Source of the DNA: Papaver somniferum
Taxonomy: Eukaryota; Streptophyta; Magnoliopsida; Ranunculales; Papaveraceae
NCBI RefSeq assembly: GCF_003573695.1
Contig: NW_020650859.1
Coordinates: 2,418,001 to 2,482,000 of the forward strand
DNA: 64,000 bases
Direction: 5' to 3'
A program made the translations under genes and the position numbers. Under the pieces are notes generated by a model. It was given only the letters and a program-made list of their open reading frames with translations. It made no database searches and was not told where the DNA came from. Below are positions 11,696-23,457 of the stretch, piece after piece. Positions within the stretch are counted from its first letter, which is position 1. Each line of letters begins with the position of its first letter.

Positions 11696-12490
11696 TGCAT
11701 AACCTGTTATGCATTTAAAAAATTTGTTCCATAACTTGTTATGTAGTTCAAAAAGTGGTTGCATAAGACGTTATGCTTCAACTTATTTGTTAGTATCGAA
11801 ACCAGCAATAAAAAAGACTGCATAACTTGTCATTCACCTACAATAATATATGCATAACATGTTATGCAGTCGTGAAATTGGTTGCATAACCTGTTATGCA
11901 TTTAAAAAATTTGTTGCATAACTTGTTATGCAGTTCATAAAGTGGTTGCATAACACGTTATGCATCAACTTATTTGTTAGTATCGAAATCAGCAATTAAA
12001 AAACTGCATAACTTGTCATGCACCTACAATAATATATGCATAACATGTTATGCAGTGGTGAAATTGGTTGCATAACCCGTTATGCATTTAAAAAATTTGT
12101 TGCATATATAACTTGTTATGCAGTTCATAAAGTGGTTGCATAACACGTTATGCATCAACTTATTTGTTAGTATCGAAACCAGCAATTAAAAAACTGCATA
12201 ACTTGTCATGCACCTACAATAATATATGCATAACATGTTATGCAGTGGTGAAATTGGTTGCATAACCCGTTATGCATTTAAAAAATTTGTTGCATATATA
12301 ACTTGTTATGCAATTCAGAAAGTGGTTGCATAACACGTTATGCATTAACTCATTTGTTAGCATCGAAACCAGCAATAAAAAAATATTGCATAACTTGTAA
12401 TGCACCTATAATAATATATGCATAACATGTTATGCAGTCATGAAAATTGATGCATAACTTGTTATGCATTCGAAAATATAGCTGCATAAT
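11696..12490. repeat. Tandem array of TGCATAAC...GTTATGCA palindromes, ~190-bp higher-order unit
   Basis: The short near-palindrome TGCATAACNNGTTATGCA recurs about five times per unit, with variable centres (AT, CC, CT, AC, TT). A higher-order unit is marked by TTGTTAGTATCGAAA at 11787, 11974, 12164 and (as TTGTTAGCATCGAAA) 12354, giving periods of 187, 190 and 190 bp. That makes roughly 20 palindromes in about 0.8 kb. The array continues to the right of a hAT insertion (13181-13590). No coding frame. Confidence 0.92.
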
Positions 12491-13180
12491 TGGAGCTGTC
12501 AACGGGGCAAGCTAGGGTCAACCCGGCCCTAGCTTGACAAGCCAAGGACAGGTTAGGGTCATCCCTAGCCCTAGTAGTACTCATGTACAAGCCCAAAACC
12601 CCAACCCTAGCCCTAGACGGGTTGGCTCTGACGGATTGCGGTTTGGCTTGTCAAATGGGGTGGCTGAAACGAAAAATCACTTAAACGTATAAAAAACTCA
12701 GTGGGCAGAGGGATTCGAACTCATCCCACCTTGGTTCATATCTGAAAACTAAAATCAATCTTCCATTTCGTGGTTGTTGATTACTTTTGCTTGTTATTTT
12801 ATATTTAATGGTATATTTATGTTGGTCAATGCTTTACAAAACGCTAAGAAATCACTCACTACTCTGTACCCCTAAATCAAATGAAATTTGGATTGGATTA
12901 AATCATTTAAGGAATATATGAACTTTGATTTCTAGCACAAAACCCTAAAATCATCCTGAAATTCATAAATTAGTAACTTAAAATTCCTAAATTAGTAACT
13001 CACAGGAAATTGACGGGTTGGCGGGTAACCCGCCGGTTGACCCTAGACCGGCTTGTTTTTACTAGGGTTAGATATGACAACCCTAACCCGGTTGATTTAG
13101 ATAACGGGCCAAGCCGAGCTGGGTTAAAACAAGCCAAGCTAGGTCCAACCCGCAAGCCGGGTTAGAATTTGACAGCTCTA
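12491..13180. mobile_element. Non-autonomous hAT element (690 bp) with 8-bp target duplication
   Basis: The left end TGGAGCTGTCAA and the inverted right end TAGAGCTGTCAA are hAT-style terminal inverted repeats. The element is flanked on both sides by the 8-bp duplication TGCATAAT (12483-12490 and 13181-13188), which is hAT-diagnostic and derives from the palindrome array it landed in. Subterminal regions are dense in GGGTTAG, CTAACCC and CCGGGTT-like motifs, as in other plant hAT MITEs. No transposase frame. A phrase GGGATTCGAACTC near 12712 recalls a tRNA B-box but sits inside the element. Confidence 0.9.
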
Positions 13181-13590
13181 TGCATAATGCATTATGCATC
13201 AACTTTATTTGTATGCATTATGCACTATGGTTATAGAACCTATTATAGATGCATAATTTGTTACGCAGTCGAGAAAATGGTTGCATAATTCGTTATGCGT
13301 CTGTGTAATGTGTTATGCATCGTTTTTGGTGGCTGCATAACGGTTATGTAGTCAGTTTTCGAAATTTTTCCTAAAATGAAGATCACCTCCGATATTTTCG
13401 TGAAAAAGAAAAATTTGATGTTGTTGTTTGTACTCGTTGTGTAGCTCTCTTAAAAAGATTTCCAACGATATAAAATTTGTAAAATTCCAAGACACGAATT
13501 TTATATATGTTATATTCAAGTTGCGTTGCCAATTATACCCCTGATGCATAACCCGTCATCCGGATGTATAATCCGTCAAGCATACATTTT
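13181..13590. repeat. Continuation of the TGCATAA palindrome array, degenerate
   Basis: To the right of the hAT insertion the same words continue in decayed form (TGCATAATGCATTATGCA, GTTGCATAATTCGTTATGCG, TGCATAACCCGTCATCC). The units are no longer in register. The non-repetitive interruption at 13340-13540 has no coding support. Confidence 0.75.
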
Positions 13591-14289
13591 AAATAATTTC
13601 ATATAATTATGGGTGTCGCGGAAAGAATTATGGATGTCATGATAGACAAAATTAATTATGAACCTGACAATAAGAATATTATATTTTTTAGGCGTGCTCC
13701 TAAGTTTTCCTTTAAAAGATGCCAGCTGATTTTATTTTGATTGAAAAAGATGCTCGACGTTTACTTCTTATTTTTTCCACGAAGTATGTTGCCTCTACTT
13801 CGTCCTTACCTTCTAAGTGAATTGTTCCGAGATAATTTGCTACGAGCTGTTTTGCTTCGTGGTGGCTGTTTCACTCGGTTATTTTTCCGGAAGTAGCTGA
13901 ACTCATTTGTTGTACAGCGAAATAATTTGCTACACAAGCTTGTATAAGCTTTTATGTCCCACGAACTGAACTGTTCGTTAGTTTCACATTTATTTCACAA
14001 ATACAAAACTATTTCATTCGTGGATCTGTGTACCCTCACTTCTCTGTTAATTGATGATAGAAATGGATGACTAGTTGACTTGCTACGAATTATTCTATCT
14101 TCACAAAATTTGATGACGAAGAATAATCAAGTTTGTTGACGAAGACTACGACATTTGGTCTGTGATGATGAGAATTCTTCTTCGCCAGAGTTGACGATGT
14201 AGTCTTTACTACATATTTTCTTCTTTCCTTTTCCTTTGCTCGTGGCTCCTTTATCTTCGCCAGACTATTGATACTTTCGTGAATGATCA
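13591..14289. other. No gene seen; retroelement-like non-coding sequence
   Basis: Words such as ACGAAGTAT, TTGCCTCTACTTCG and TACGAGCTG recall the 7.3-9.4 kb block, suggesting both derive from the same decayed element family. The minus-strand open frame at 14090-14317 has no family signature. Confidence 0.3.
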
Positions 14290-16640
14290 TTATTAGGAGA
14301 TACGTATGTGGTCTCAAGACTGTGTCTTTATACCCAAGTAATCAGTTTCTATTCTGAGACCGAAATGGTTAATTGTGATTCCGAGACCAATGTGATCAGT
14401 CCATGTGGTACGCTTATGTAAGTAGCTAACTTGAGACCCACGAAAATGGTCTCAAGTCGGTGTCTATTAGGTTTAGTGTCTTGAGTCACAAGTTTGTGCT
14501 TGTATAAAAGAATTCTTATGATGAATGAAAACGGATGAAAAGGGAATTAACCCAAATCTTAACATGGCATCGAGAGCCAGTTGAGAAACCTAAAAAAAAA
14601 AACCCCTAAATCGTGAAGATCTACAAGATGGGTGGTGAGATAGAATCATCAACCAAAGGGAAAAGTATAGAGTATGACATACAAAAGAAGAATCCAGTAT
14701 ATCATCTAGGGTCAAGTGATGGTCCGGGAATTATCATCACACCGATTGTTCTAAAGGGCACCAACTATGATGAATGGGCTAGAGCCATAAGAAGATCTTT
14801 GATTGCCAAGAGGAAGTTCGGTTTTGTTGATGGGACTATCACAGAACCCAAAGATTGCGACCAGTTGGAAGAATGAATTACGGTCCAGTCAATGTTGGTT
14901 TCCTGGATCAGCAACACGTTAGAGCCATCAATCAGATCGAGTTTGGGATACTATGATAATACAAACTTGCTGTGGACACACTTAAAAGTATTTGTTTATT
15001 TTGGGAGATTAAACAAGATATGGGATGAGTTGGTGACATATATGAAGGTGCCTCAGTGCAAGTGTGGTAAGTGCGCTTGTAATATCGCAAGCCAGGTCAG
15101 TACGTTGAGAGAAGAAGACTTCCTGCATTATTTTTTGATTGGATTAGATTCTGTGTATAGCTCACTGTGTGAGCAACTGTTGGAGAGAGATCCATTACCA
15201 TCAATAGATGTAGCCTACCAGACAATGGTGAATTCGGAGCGTCTGAGAATAGGATATGTAGCTAGGTCAATAGAGGTACAAGATAATGTGATGGAATTCA
15301 GGGTGCAGTCTGATCAGCGTCAATTCAACAATACATATGATCCTACCAAGTATTGCAAGCACTGTAGCAGGGAAGGACACTCAGATGAAGGGTGTTTTCA
15401 GCTTATTGGATACCCTGAATGGTGGGGAGACAGATCTAGAGGCGGAAGAGGATATTGTATACCAATGGCAGAGGAGGTAGAGGACATGGAACTGGCTACC
15501 AGGTTCGTGCACACAACCTGAATATATCAGAGACAAAACAGTCAGGTGGTGCGTGCTTCATCAGATGGCTCAGGTTTGACAGGAGTAACAACAACACATC
15601 TTCAACAGGTGCTTGAGTTTTTAAATACAAGAAAGTCCACGTCTCAGCTCCAAGGTAAGAAGAAGAATACAGTTTGGATTGCAGACACAGGGGATACAAA
15701 TCATGTCACGTGTAAAAGAGATGACATGATAGATGTGAAAGATATTAGGGCATGTACTGTTGGATTCCCATATGGGAAATATGCTCATTCTGAGAAAATA
15801 GGAACTGTTATTCTTCCTGGTGGTTTGAGACTAGATAATATGCTTTATGTGCCTCAGATAACCTGTAACTTGATTTTAGTCAACAGATTATTGATGAGTT
15901 GGTATGTAGTGTTCAATGTACTAACAACTTATGTCTTATACAGGACCGGTTGAAGAGGAAGGTGATTGGAGTGGGTGAACGACAAGGTGGACTATATATT
16001 TTCTGTGGTGTGCCTCAAGTTGAAGTAATGACTGTCAGTGGAAATTCATACGAGCTGTGGCATCGACGAATGGGACATCCATCAGAGAAAGTGTTACAAA
16101 GGTTGCAGGTGTGAGTAGGTTTTTAAAGAAGAATAATGATGCTTGTGATATTTGTCAACGAGCAAAACATCATAGGAGTACTTTTTCTAGTAGTCTTAGT
16201 AAATCCAGTTGTATTTTTGAGTTGGTTCTTATAGATTTATGGGGTCCTTATAGGACTCAATCATCTTGTGGAGCTCAATATTTTTTGACAATAGTAGATG
16301 ATTTTTCAAGAGGTATGTGGATTTATTTGCTTCAAAACAAAATTGAAGTTGAACAAACATTCCTTAACTTTATTGCTCTTGTGAAACGTCAATTTAGTAA
16401 AGAAATCAAAATTGTTAGAAGTGATAATGGAACCGAGTTTAATGCATTGCGTGGATATTTTAGGACTAATGGGATAGTTTTTGAGACATCATGTGTTGGT
16501 ACACCTCAACAGAATGGGAGAGTTGAGAGAAAGCATCAACATATAATGAATGTGGCAAGAGCTTTGAGATTTCAAGACAATTTTCCAATACGTTTTTGGG
16601 GGGAATGCGCATTGACATATTATGAAATTAGTAATGTTTT
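14290..16640 (+). mobile_element. Ty1/copia retrotransposon remnant (5' LTR part, gag, protease, integrase)
   Basis: A probable 5' LTR (left end uncertain) carries a TATA-like TTGTATAAAAGAATTC near 14493-14508 and ends at TTAACA (14564). It is followed directly by TGGCATCGAGAGCC, a variant of the initiator tRNA-Met primer site. Gag, protease, gag-pre-integrase and integrase pieces follow in copia order. The element stops abruptly inside the integrase around 16630: no reverse transcriptase, RNase H or 3' LTR follows, so the 3' half is deleted. Confidence 0.85.
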
Positions 16641-16665
16641 CCAACAATATATAAAAATAGATTAA
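14628..16665 (+). pseudogene. copia gag-pol pseudogene (gag, CCHC, protease, integrase), 3' truncated
   Basis: The start is ATG 14628. The gag N-terminus has the typical LKGTNYDEWARAIRRSL and KFGFVDGTI. A TGA at 14874-14876 replaces an expected Trp in the EEW motif. Gag continues from 14892 with an internal deletion of some 30 codons after LLWTHLK, then a zinc knuckle C-x2-C-x4-H-x4-C (YCKHCSREGHSDEGC, about 15351-15395). A frameshift near 15500 precedes the protease, where the site reads ADTGDTNHVT instead of the usual DSGA. The gag-pre-integrase motif (ELWHRRMGHPS) lies in another frame at 15899-16114. The integrase core (16057-16665) keeps LIDLWGPY, RSDNGTEF and TPQQNGRVERKH, i.e. the D,D,E residues. 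The frame then ends in unrelated sequence. It cannot be expressed as one polyprotein. Confidence 0.88.
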
Positions 16666-16669
16666 ATTT

Positions 16670-17225
16670 CTCAACAATGCTAATAGATTATTAAAAAATA
16701 ACAAATTAATATAAGAATTAGTATATATACTAACAAAACAATACATATACAAAAAATTCAGGTATTTTTGATAGACATTTATATTAAAATAGTTCATCCA
16801 GAAAGTAATACGAGACAAAAGGGTTTTTTGATTTGATTTTATCTATATAAGTGTGATGTCACTGGTGCATCTGTCCGGAAACATATGCGTCCAAGTATCG
16901 GACACGAATCTAACACAGATACATGACCATTTTAGACGTGTCTATATTACCCGGAATAAGATAAACCCGATAGGACCCAACAAGCTGTCCCTTCATTCCC
17001 CGTGGATCCAATATTAATCCATTATTAATCAACTTAACTAAAAGAAATATAATGAAATTTCGAATCCAAAGAAAGAAGAAATCAAAGTTCGATGAACCGA
17101 TCCCTCTCTATGACACCGTCGCTTCAAATCCAATAAAAAAAACCCAAAATCATAATCAAAATTCTAATTTCCCTTTCGATTTCCTATAAGTAATTCGGGG
17201 GTTTCAAAGGATACAATCAAGGAAA
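16670..17225 (+). other. Junction and presumed 5' region of the rhomboid-like gene
   Basis: AT-rich sequence follows the broken integrase to about 16850. From about 16980 to 17225 the sequence is C/A-rich and resembles a plant 5' leader preceding the ATG at 17226. No separate coding frame is visible. A promoter cannot be assigned with confidence. Confidence 0.3.
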
Positions 17226-17639
17226 ATGGGGAGGGAAAACCGCCAAATTCCTTCCTCTGATATAGAAAACAACAACAAGATTGTGATTCCGTCTTCTTTA
17301 CAATCAAGAAATGATAATATGATACATCCAGTATCAACAGATACACCATCAGCAACTAATACACCATCTTCTCATCAACAGATGTTGCTTAGTAAACCAT
17401 TCAAGAGATGGTTTCCATGGTTGATTCCGAGTTTTGTGGTGATTAATGTGGTCTTATTTTTGATTACTATGTCTATTAATAATTTCCCTGATAATTCGAC
17501 TTCCTATATTGGGGGATTTCTTGGGAGGTTTTCGATTCAGTCGTGTAAAGAGAATCTACTTCTTGGTCCTACTTCTAACAAACCGGAACATTCCCTGAAA
17601 CCGAAATATTCCTTGTTGATGAAGAATTCGAGCAACTAA
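17226..17639 (+). pseudogene. Rhomboid-like intramembrane protease, N-terminal fragment
   Basis: The 137-aa frame starts at a plausible ATG. After a low-complexity Ser/Thr/Asn-rich cytosolic head (residues 1-55) comes KRWFPWLIPSFVVINVVLF, a first transmembrane helix, then an NNFPDN loop, FLGRFSIQS and LLLGPTS. This order (WxxWLxPxFVVxNVxxF ... FLGRxSFxxxxxNxLxGPSS) is the hallmark N-terminus of plant RBL1/RBL2-type rhomboid proteases. After GPTS the similarity ends, there is no splice donor at that point, and the frame closes 27 codons later. The catalytic GxSG serine and histidine helices are absent. It is therefore a truncated, catalytically dead gene piece. Confidence 0.7.
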
Positions 17640-19069
17640 TTTCTGACAAGTTTAAACCCACAAATCTCGAACTTCAAAAACCTTTGAGCAACTGAAGTTT
17701 AGTTGCTTGAGGCGTATGCCAACTTAATATAATACTCTTTAAGATGGTTGAAATAAATTTAAAGCAATGAGATAAGTTAGCCGCTAATGATAGTTGAAGC
17801 ATATTTAGAGCGTCTCTCTTCAAGATAACTGGAACAAATTTAAACAACGATAATGTTCCTAGCATTTTTAGGGTCCCCTCAAAAAGAATTAGGGGCCAAC
17901 AATAAAAAATAAAATAGGGTCACCCCTTATCTCACATATTTCTTAATAGCAAAATTGTCCTTATATAATCGAGAGATAAGTGCACAATTGGACATTTCAC
18001 CTCCTTCCGTAAAGATGAAATTTTCAGGAAGAAGTTTGTGTAGCATTCGAAAGATAATTCGGAAGTTTGAGTAGCATTAGTAAAGAAGAAATTTTTAGGA
18101 AAAAATTTGAGTAGCATTGGGGAGATGAACTTACAATCAGAGGAGATGAAATTATCAGAAGTTTTAGTAGTTAACCAGACTTGCAAATATAGAGTGGCTC
18201 AAAATCAGATTTTGGAAAAAAAATGAAACTTTTCGAATTTTGGACTTTGACATAATCGAAAGCAATAGTAGTTAACCAGACCTCCAAATATAGACTGGCT
18301 CAAGAATCAGATTTTGGAAAAAAAATGAAAACTTTCGAATTTTTGACTTGACATAACCAGAAGCAGTAGTAGTTAACAAGATTTCCGAATATAGACTGGC
18401 TCAAAAATAATATTTTGAAAAAAAACTCAAATTTTCGAGTTTTATACTAGTCATAATCGGAAGACCAAGTAATTCATTTGACTTCCGAATATGTGTTGGC
18501 TCCCAAATGAGAACCACCATGAGCCTTGGTATATAGAGCTTTGGAACCACCATGAGCCTGGGCATATAGAGTCTTGACACTACTATATTCGGAGGTTTAT
18601 ATTGTTACTCGAACCTCCGTACATAGAGTGGCCCAAAAATCAAATTTTGGAAAAAAATACTCAAATTTTCGAGTTTTATACTAGTCATAATCAGAAGACT
18701 CAATATTCATCCAATATGCAATGGATATTCAGTATCTGTTTGAACGGATACCTAGTATTCGTTCCATTTCCCTTTTCTACGAGGGGATCAAATGTGATCC
18801 ACTTTAAAGAGTAAGGAAGAAATATCCCTACTCATCAAATAGAGATATAAGAAATCATAAGACTTGGTTTTTTAGGTGTATCCCTATATTTGAGATGATA
18901 GCGTTCTGAACATGAAAATTGGGTATATCGGAGCTCGTTAAAATTAGAGGGTTTGAAGTTTTTCAATCTATCTTTGATTTGATTTTTGTTCTCATAATGT
19001 GTTTTTACTTTTGGGTTTCTTTTAGGTTCTCTTTATTTGAGCTTTAATTTTAGTTTTTCTTTATCCCAT
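17640..19069. other. Non-coding region with tandem repeats, probably a decayed DNA transposon
   Basis: There is no coding support. The stretch 17867-17930 is C/T and A-rich (AGGGTCCCCTC, AGGGGCCAAC). From 18166 there is a ~101-bp tandem repeat (listed separately), of which a related unit recurs at about 18600-18710 (CCTCCGTACATAGAGTGGC). Two imperfect copies of ACCACCATGAGCC occur at 18510 and 18545. The last 200 bp lead into the duplicated RLP flank. Confidence 0.35.
18166..18470. repeat. ~101-bp tandem repeat, three units
   Basis: AGTAGTTAAC starts at 18166, 18267 and 18368 (periods of 101 bp). Each unit contains CCAAATATAGACTGGCTCAA-like sequence, an ATTTTGGAAAAAAAA tract, TTTTCGAATTTT and a CATAATCGGAAG-like end. 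Copies differ by point changes. Confidence 0.85.
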
Positions 19070-20053
19070 CTTCATGTAACAGGGGAAGGGTGTTTGGAGA
19101 TGTGGCTCGGAGGAGACCTGACTAGGTCATTGAATCACTTTTTGCAAGTGCCATGATTCGGAGTCGCCACAAATTGGTTTTTTCCTCTGCACCTTTATGA
19201 ATTTTTTGGAGACTCCTGACTTAATACCTCCTCCATAATATCTGCACAAAATTCATGAATCCGAGGATTAGAGTTTGAATAAGTGGGTTTCATACAATTA
19301 ACAAATCTAAGCAACAAGCAATTTTAAACCTGAACAAGAAAACAGTCATCAAATGATTGATTTCCAAAATAAAATTCATAATTGATAGTTAATTTGAATT
19401 CTTTGGACTTAAATTTCAATAGATTATCAGGAAAAAATCCCAAGGTCTATAAGTGCTACCACCATAGGCCATGAGAGCAACTGCCCCCACATTCCCCTTA
19501 ACATACTACAATTTCAATTTAACCTTCAAAAATTACTAACGGATTAGAAAATACGCATTAAACTAGCCCATGTTCACAATCCCTTGAATTCCATGAAAAA
19601 TCAAACTTAAAAGATGGAAACTGAGAGTAGGGACTTATTCTTATCGGGAGAGAATAGTAAAGATGTCCCGTTTTGTACCTCGGGATAATTTACGCCAGAA
19701 AAAAATTGTCCACAAAATTTACAAACTTTCTATCCCAATTTGTCCGTTTGGTTGAAAATAAATGTTGAAGAAAATTCTCATTAGGATATCCTTCTTTTTA
19801 CGCAAGAGAATAGTATTTCATCAAACACATATATCAATCATGTCCACTCATTGTAAATGGACACTACTGCTAGGTAACGTCACTATGATGTTAGCTACAC
19901 AGAAAAATAATTTCATGACTGACTGACTACCCAAGTCAAGCTCTAGAGAGGTGAATGAAAATTCAAACTCATTTGAGATGCTGATGTTAAACACTTTAAA
20001 TACCACTCCATACCAGTGAACATTCTGCACATTTGATTAGTTATCAATTAGCC
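19070..20053 (+). promoter_or_regulatory. 5' flank of RLP copy 2, conserved with the other copies
   Basis: This upstream block is shared with 35647-37673 (RLP copy 3) and, inverted, with 63325-64000 (RLP copy 4). A TATA-like TTTAAATA lies at about 19994-20001, just upstream of ATG 20054. Further up, TAGGTAACGTCACTATGATG (from 19871) forms an imperfect palindrome with GTTAGCTA and contains an ACGTCA bZIP-type core. Conservation across copies fits a functional promoter before the gene decayed. Transcription start is inferred only. Confidence 0.5.
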
Positions 20054-22787
20054 ATGAATTCATTCAATAAGACTACTCAAATGACATCATTTCGTCTCCT
20101 TGTCATCAATCTTCATTTTTTGTTCTGTTTATTGATCAGCGTCACTGAATTTCCACTAACCTGTCATGGATGTCATGAACAGGATAGAAGAGCTCTCCTT
20201 GATTTCAAATCCTCATTGGAAGACCCTGCAAATCGTTTGGCATCATGGCAAGATAGCTACCAACATCAGAATTGTTGTAATTGGCTCGGAGTTGTATGTT
20301 CATTTGACTCTTTTCGGGTCATCTCCGTCAGTCTTCGAAACACAGTCTATGAAAATTACCTCAGAGAATTCGTTTTGAATGATATTGATCGACCAAACAC
20401 TTCACTAACAGGTAACTTCCCTCCTTCCCTTTTTAGAATTCCTCATCTCGAGTATATTGATCTTGCCTACAACGATTTCCAGGGAACAGAAATTCCGCTC
20501 CAGCTTTCCAATCTGACAAAACTTTCTCATCTTGATCTCTCCCACTCCAACATTGGTTCATCGATCTCAACACAGTTTAACAACCTTTCATCTCTATATT
20601 CTCTTAATATGAATTCTAATGCACTCAATTCCCGAATCCCAGTACAACTTGCGAATTTAACTTCACTTTCTAATCTCGACTTGTCTTTTTGTGATTTACA
20701 AGGTTCTGTACCTTATCTTCCTCAGCTTAAAGTGCTCGATGTTAGTTATAATCCTAGTCTTAATCCTGATCTAACTAGGATGTTTCAACATCAGTGGCCT
20801 AAGCTTCAAAAACTCAGCATATCATTTACTAATATAAGCGGATCAATTCCGAGTTCAATTTTGAATGCACCGCTATTACACTCTATTTCTGCCAGACGGT
20901 GTTCAATTCAAGGGTCCTTACCTTCTTCAATTTTTAATGCACCGCTATCTCAGTTAGAGACTCTATATCTCTCGGATAATAACATTACAGGTTACATCCA
21001 GTCCTCAATATCCAATCTAAAGCTCCTAACCAATCTCGACTTGTCTCACAATAATTTCCAAGGTCCCATATCAAATTCAATATCCAACCTAAAATTCCTA
21101 ACCAATCTCGACTTGTCTTACAATAATTTCCAAGGATCATACCAAGTTCAATCTGTGAGCTTATTTCTCTTCGAACACTTGATTTAGGAAGAAATAATAT
21201 AACAGGAACCATACCGAGTTGCATATCGAATCTTCATAACCTTAGTGTTTTTTCTGTCTATAATAACTCAATTGAGGGAAGCGTTTCATTGAAATCTCTG
21301 ATTAACGATCTGAACCTAACAACCATATATCTGAGCTCAAATAGGCTTACGGTAATATTGATCAAAATATGAGTTTGTACTCTAAATTCAAACTAAAGAC
21401 TCTGTCTTTGAAATCTTGCAATCTAAAAGGATTGTTCCCTACTTTCATCTGTAAATTGAGTAATCTCGAGTATTTGGACTTGTCTCATAATAACCTGACA
21501 GGAGTTATTCCTTCTTGTATCTCAAAACTCAAAAATTTCTATTATTTTGATGTATCAAATAATACACTCAGTGGTAAAATCTCAATAGAAGTTGGAAAAA
21601 GACTATCTAATTGTTACTCCATCAATCTAGCTGGGAATCAACTTTCGGGTTCAATTCCCTCTTCTATATGTTCCAAAAGTTCAAGAATTGATCTTCTCGA
21701 CCTCTCTAACAACAGATTCTCAGGGGTTATACCAAATACCTTAGGGTATTGTAAGAGTCTTGTATCACTAAACCTCGGGAGCAATAATCTCATAGGAAAT
21801 GTTCCAAATGAGATTGAAAAATTAGAATCATTGGGTTTTCTTCAACTGCAGGACAACTATCTCGATGGTACTCCTCTCAACTTCATCAGCAAACTACCTT
21901 CGTTGAGAGTTCTTAACTTGGAGAATAACCAATTCGAAGGAAGTATACCAACGACACTATTTGGTGCACAATACTCTCCCTTAAGTATCATTTCTTTAAG
22001 GTCAAACAAGTTCAATGGATCAATCCCTGATGAAATTAATAATTTGAATCTACTGCAAATTTTGGACTTATCGCATAACAAATTCTCAGGCCATATTCCT
22101 AAGCAATTAGGAGGCTACTGGATGAATTTAACAGGCGTATCTCAATCTCTTCCGGATGTGTATGATATTCAATTGCAGATGGTGATCAATGGGATCATGT
22201 TGCAATTTGAAAAAATATACAGTTATACCTCGGGATTGGATCTATCTTGCAACATGCTTGATGGTAACATTCCAACAGAGATAGGTCGGTTAAGCGAACT
22301 TGCAAGGCTCAATTTGTCCCACAATCATTTTTCGGGTAACATACCTGCGAGTATTGGAGATATGTCTAAGTTAGCTTCCCTGGACTTAAGTTTCAATAGA
22401 TTATCCGGGAAAATCCCACAATCGTTAACATCACTGGACTCTCTTGGGTTTTTTAACCTATCTTACAATGATTTGAGCGGCAAAGTTCCAAGAGGGACTC
22501 ACTTTGACACGTTGGATGTCGACGGTTGGGCTTTCATTGGGAATGCATTATTGTGTGGAGAACCTACAAAGAATGTTTGTGAAGTGGAAGAAGACGATCA
22601 AGAAAATTACCAAGAAGATACAAATGAGAAATTGATATTGTATAGTATTATTTCTTTGGGGTTTATATTGGGATTTTGGGGTCTATTCTTTGTGATGCTT
22701 ATAAAAAAGGAGAAATGGTGGTTTCCATATTGGAGATTTATCGATTCTACCGTAGCAGTGATCATAAGATGTATTCAAAGTGAATGA
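20054..22787 (+). pseudogene. LRR receptor-like protein gene, copy 2 (two frameshifts, internal LRR deletion)
   Basis: The start is ATG 20054 (MNSFNKTTQM); an upstream in-frame TTG at 20033 is not a credible start. Residues 13-31 are a hydrophobic signal sequence, followed by the LRRNT cap with paired Cys (NCCNW) and LRRs. Compared with the intact copy at 60415-63324, about 75 residues (including KWVRGLVNLQVL) are deleted after STQFNNLSSLY. A 1-bp deletion near 21136 (AAGGATCATACC versus AAGGATCCATACC) shifts the frame and stops at 21187. A second 1-bp deletion near 21352 restores the original register for 21369-22787, which encodes the remaining LRRs, island domain, acidic stretch (EEDDQENYQEDTNEK), membrane helix with GFILG and a short tail KKEKWWFPYW. 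Function lost unless these are sequencing errors; RLPs act at the plasma membrane with SOBIR1-type kinases. Confidence 0.9.
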
Positions 22788-23457
22788 TTATAATACCACC
22801 AGTTTGTATTTCATTCAAAGCTCAAGCTATGATGAATTTTATTTGATTAAAAAATGTTGGGAGCCGTCTTACTTTTTCAAGGATCAATGTTTTTACTCGT
22901 ATAACAGTCGAAAATGAAAAGATAGTTTCCACACCTGGATAAATTTATTCAAGGCGCTAAGCTAAGCCAACAGGTTTTGTAAAGCACAACTCAACTGTTG
23001 GACAAGGCTATGCCTAAGCTTGGTGTTCCACAAAAATGGGTGAACATAATCATGAACTGTCTGAATTATGTTACTTATTCAGCTCTACTGAATGGATAAC
23101 ATAAAGCAGAACTTCACTAAATTCACTCAACATTCTAAATCATCAGTTCCAAGATCTTCTTACCTTTTAGACTGGACGAGATATGATTTGCGGCTGAATC
23201 CATATAAGGGTGATTCTGGTAGAGCTGAAATCATCTTACTTTATTTGATTAAAAATGTCGGGAATCATCTTACTTTATTCAAGGATCAACTTTTTGCCCA
23301 TATAATAGTCAAAAATGACAAGGTTCATAAGAGAAATGGGATATCATCTACGAGAAGAAGTTTGACTTATTAATATTAGCGCGTTGACAAAAGATAAGAT
23401 CAGCTAAAGATATCCGAAATAATAAGAGAGAAAGAAGGCTTTATTAGTTGTAATCCA
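22788..23457 (+). other. RLP 3' flank with small LINE fragment
   Basis: The sequence after the RLP stop is shared with the inverted arm (59800-60414). It contains two related phrases, TTCAAGGATCAA at 22877 and 23279, suggesting a small internal duplication, and a LINE reverse-transcriptase scrap (listed separately). The ORF 23092-23373 has no family signature. No polyadenylation signal can be assigned with certainty. Confidence 0.5.
22992..23099 (+). mobile_element. LINE reverse-transcriptase fragment
   Basis: A 35-codon frame encodes KLGVPQKWVNIIMNCLN followed by YVTYSALLNG. This matches the segment of plant LINE (L1-type) reverse transcriptases just before the RQGDPLSP motif (typically LGFPxKWIxWIMxCIxxVxYSxLxNG). 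The frame then ends in TAA, and neither RQGDP nor the YADD catalytic box follows. The same scrap is present inverted at 60114-60209, so it predates the duplication. Confidence 0.6.

Noticed and set aside
11696..12490. CRISPR-like array
   Set aside because: Although palindromic repeats recur, the genome is a plant, spacers are themselves repeated in 190-bp units, and no cas genes exist.
20033..20053. Upstream start (TTG) extending RLP copy 2, likewise 63325-63345 for copy 4 and 37659-37673 for copy 3
   Set aside because: These begin with TTG. The conserved ATG giving MNSFNK followed by a signal peptide is the plausible start in all three copies.
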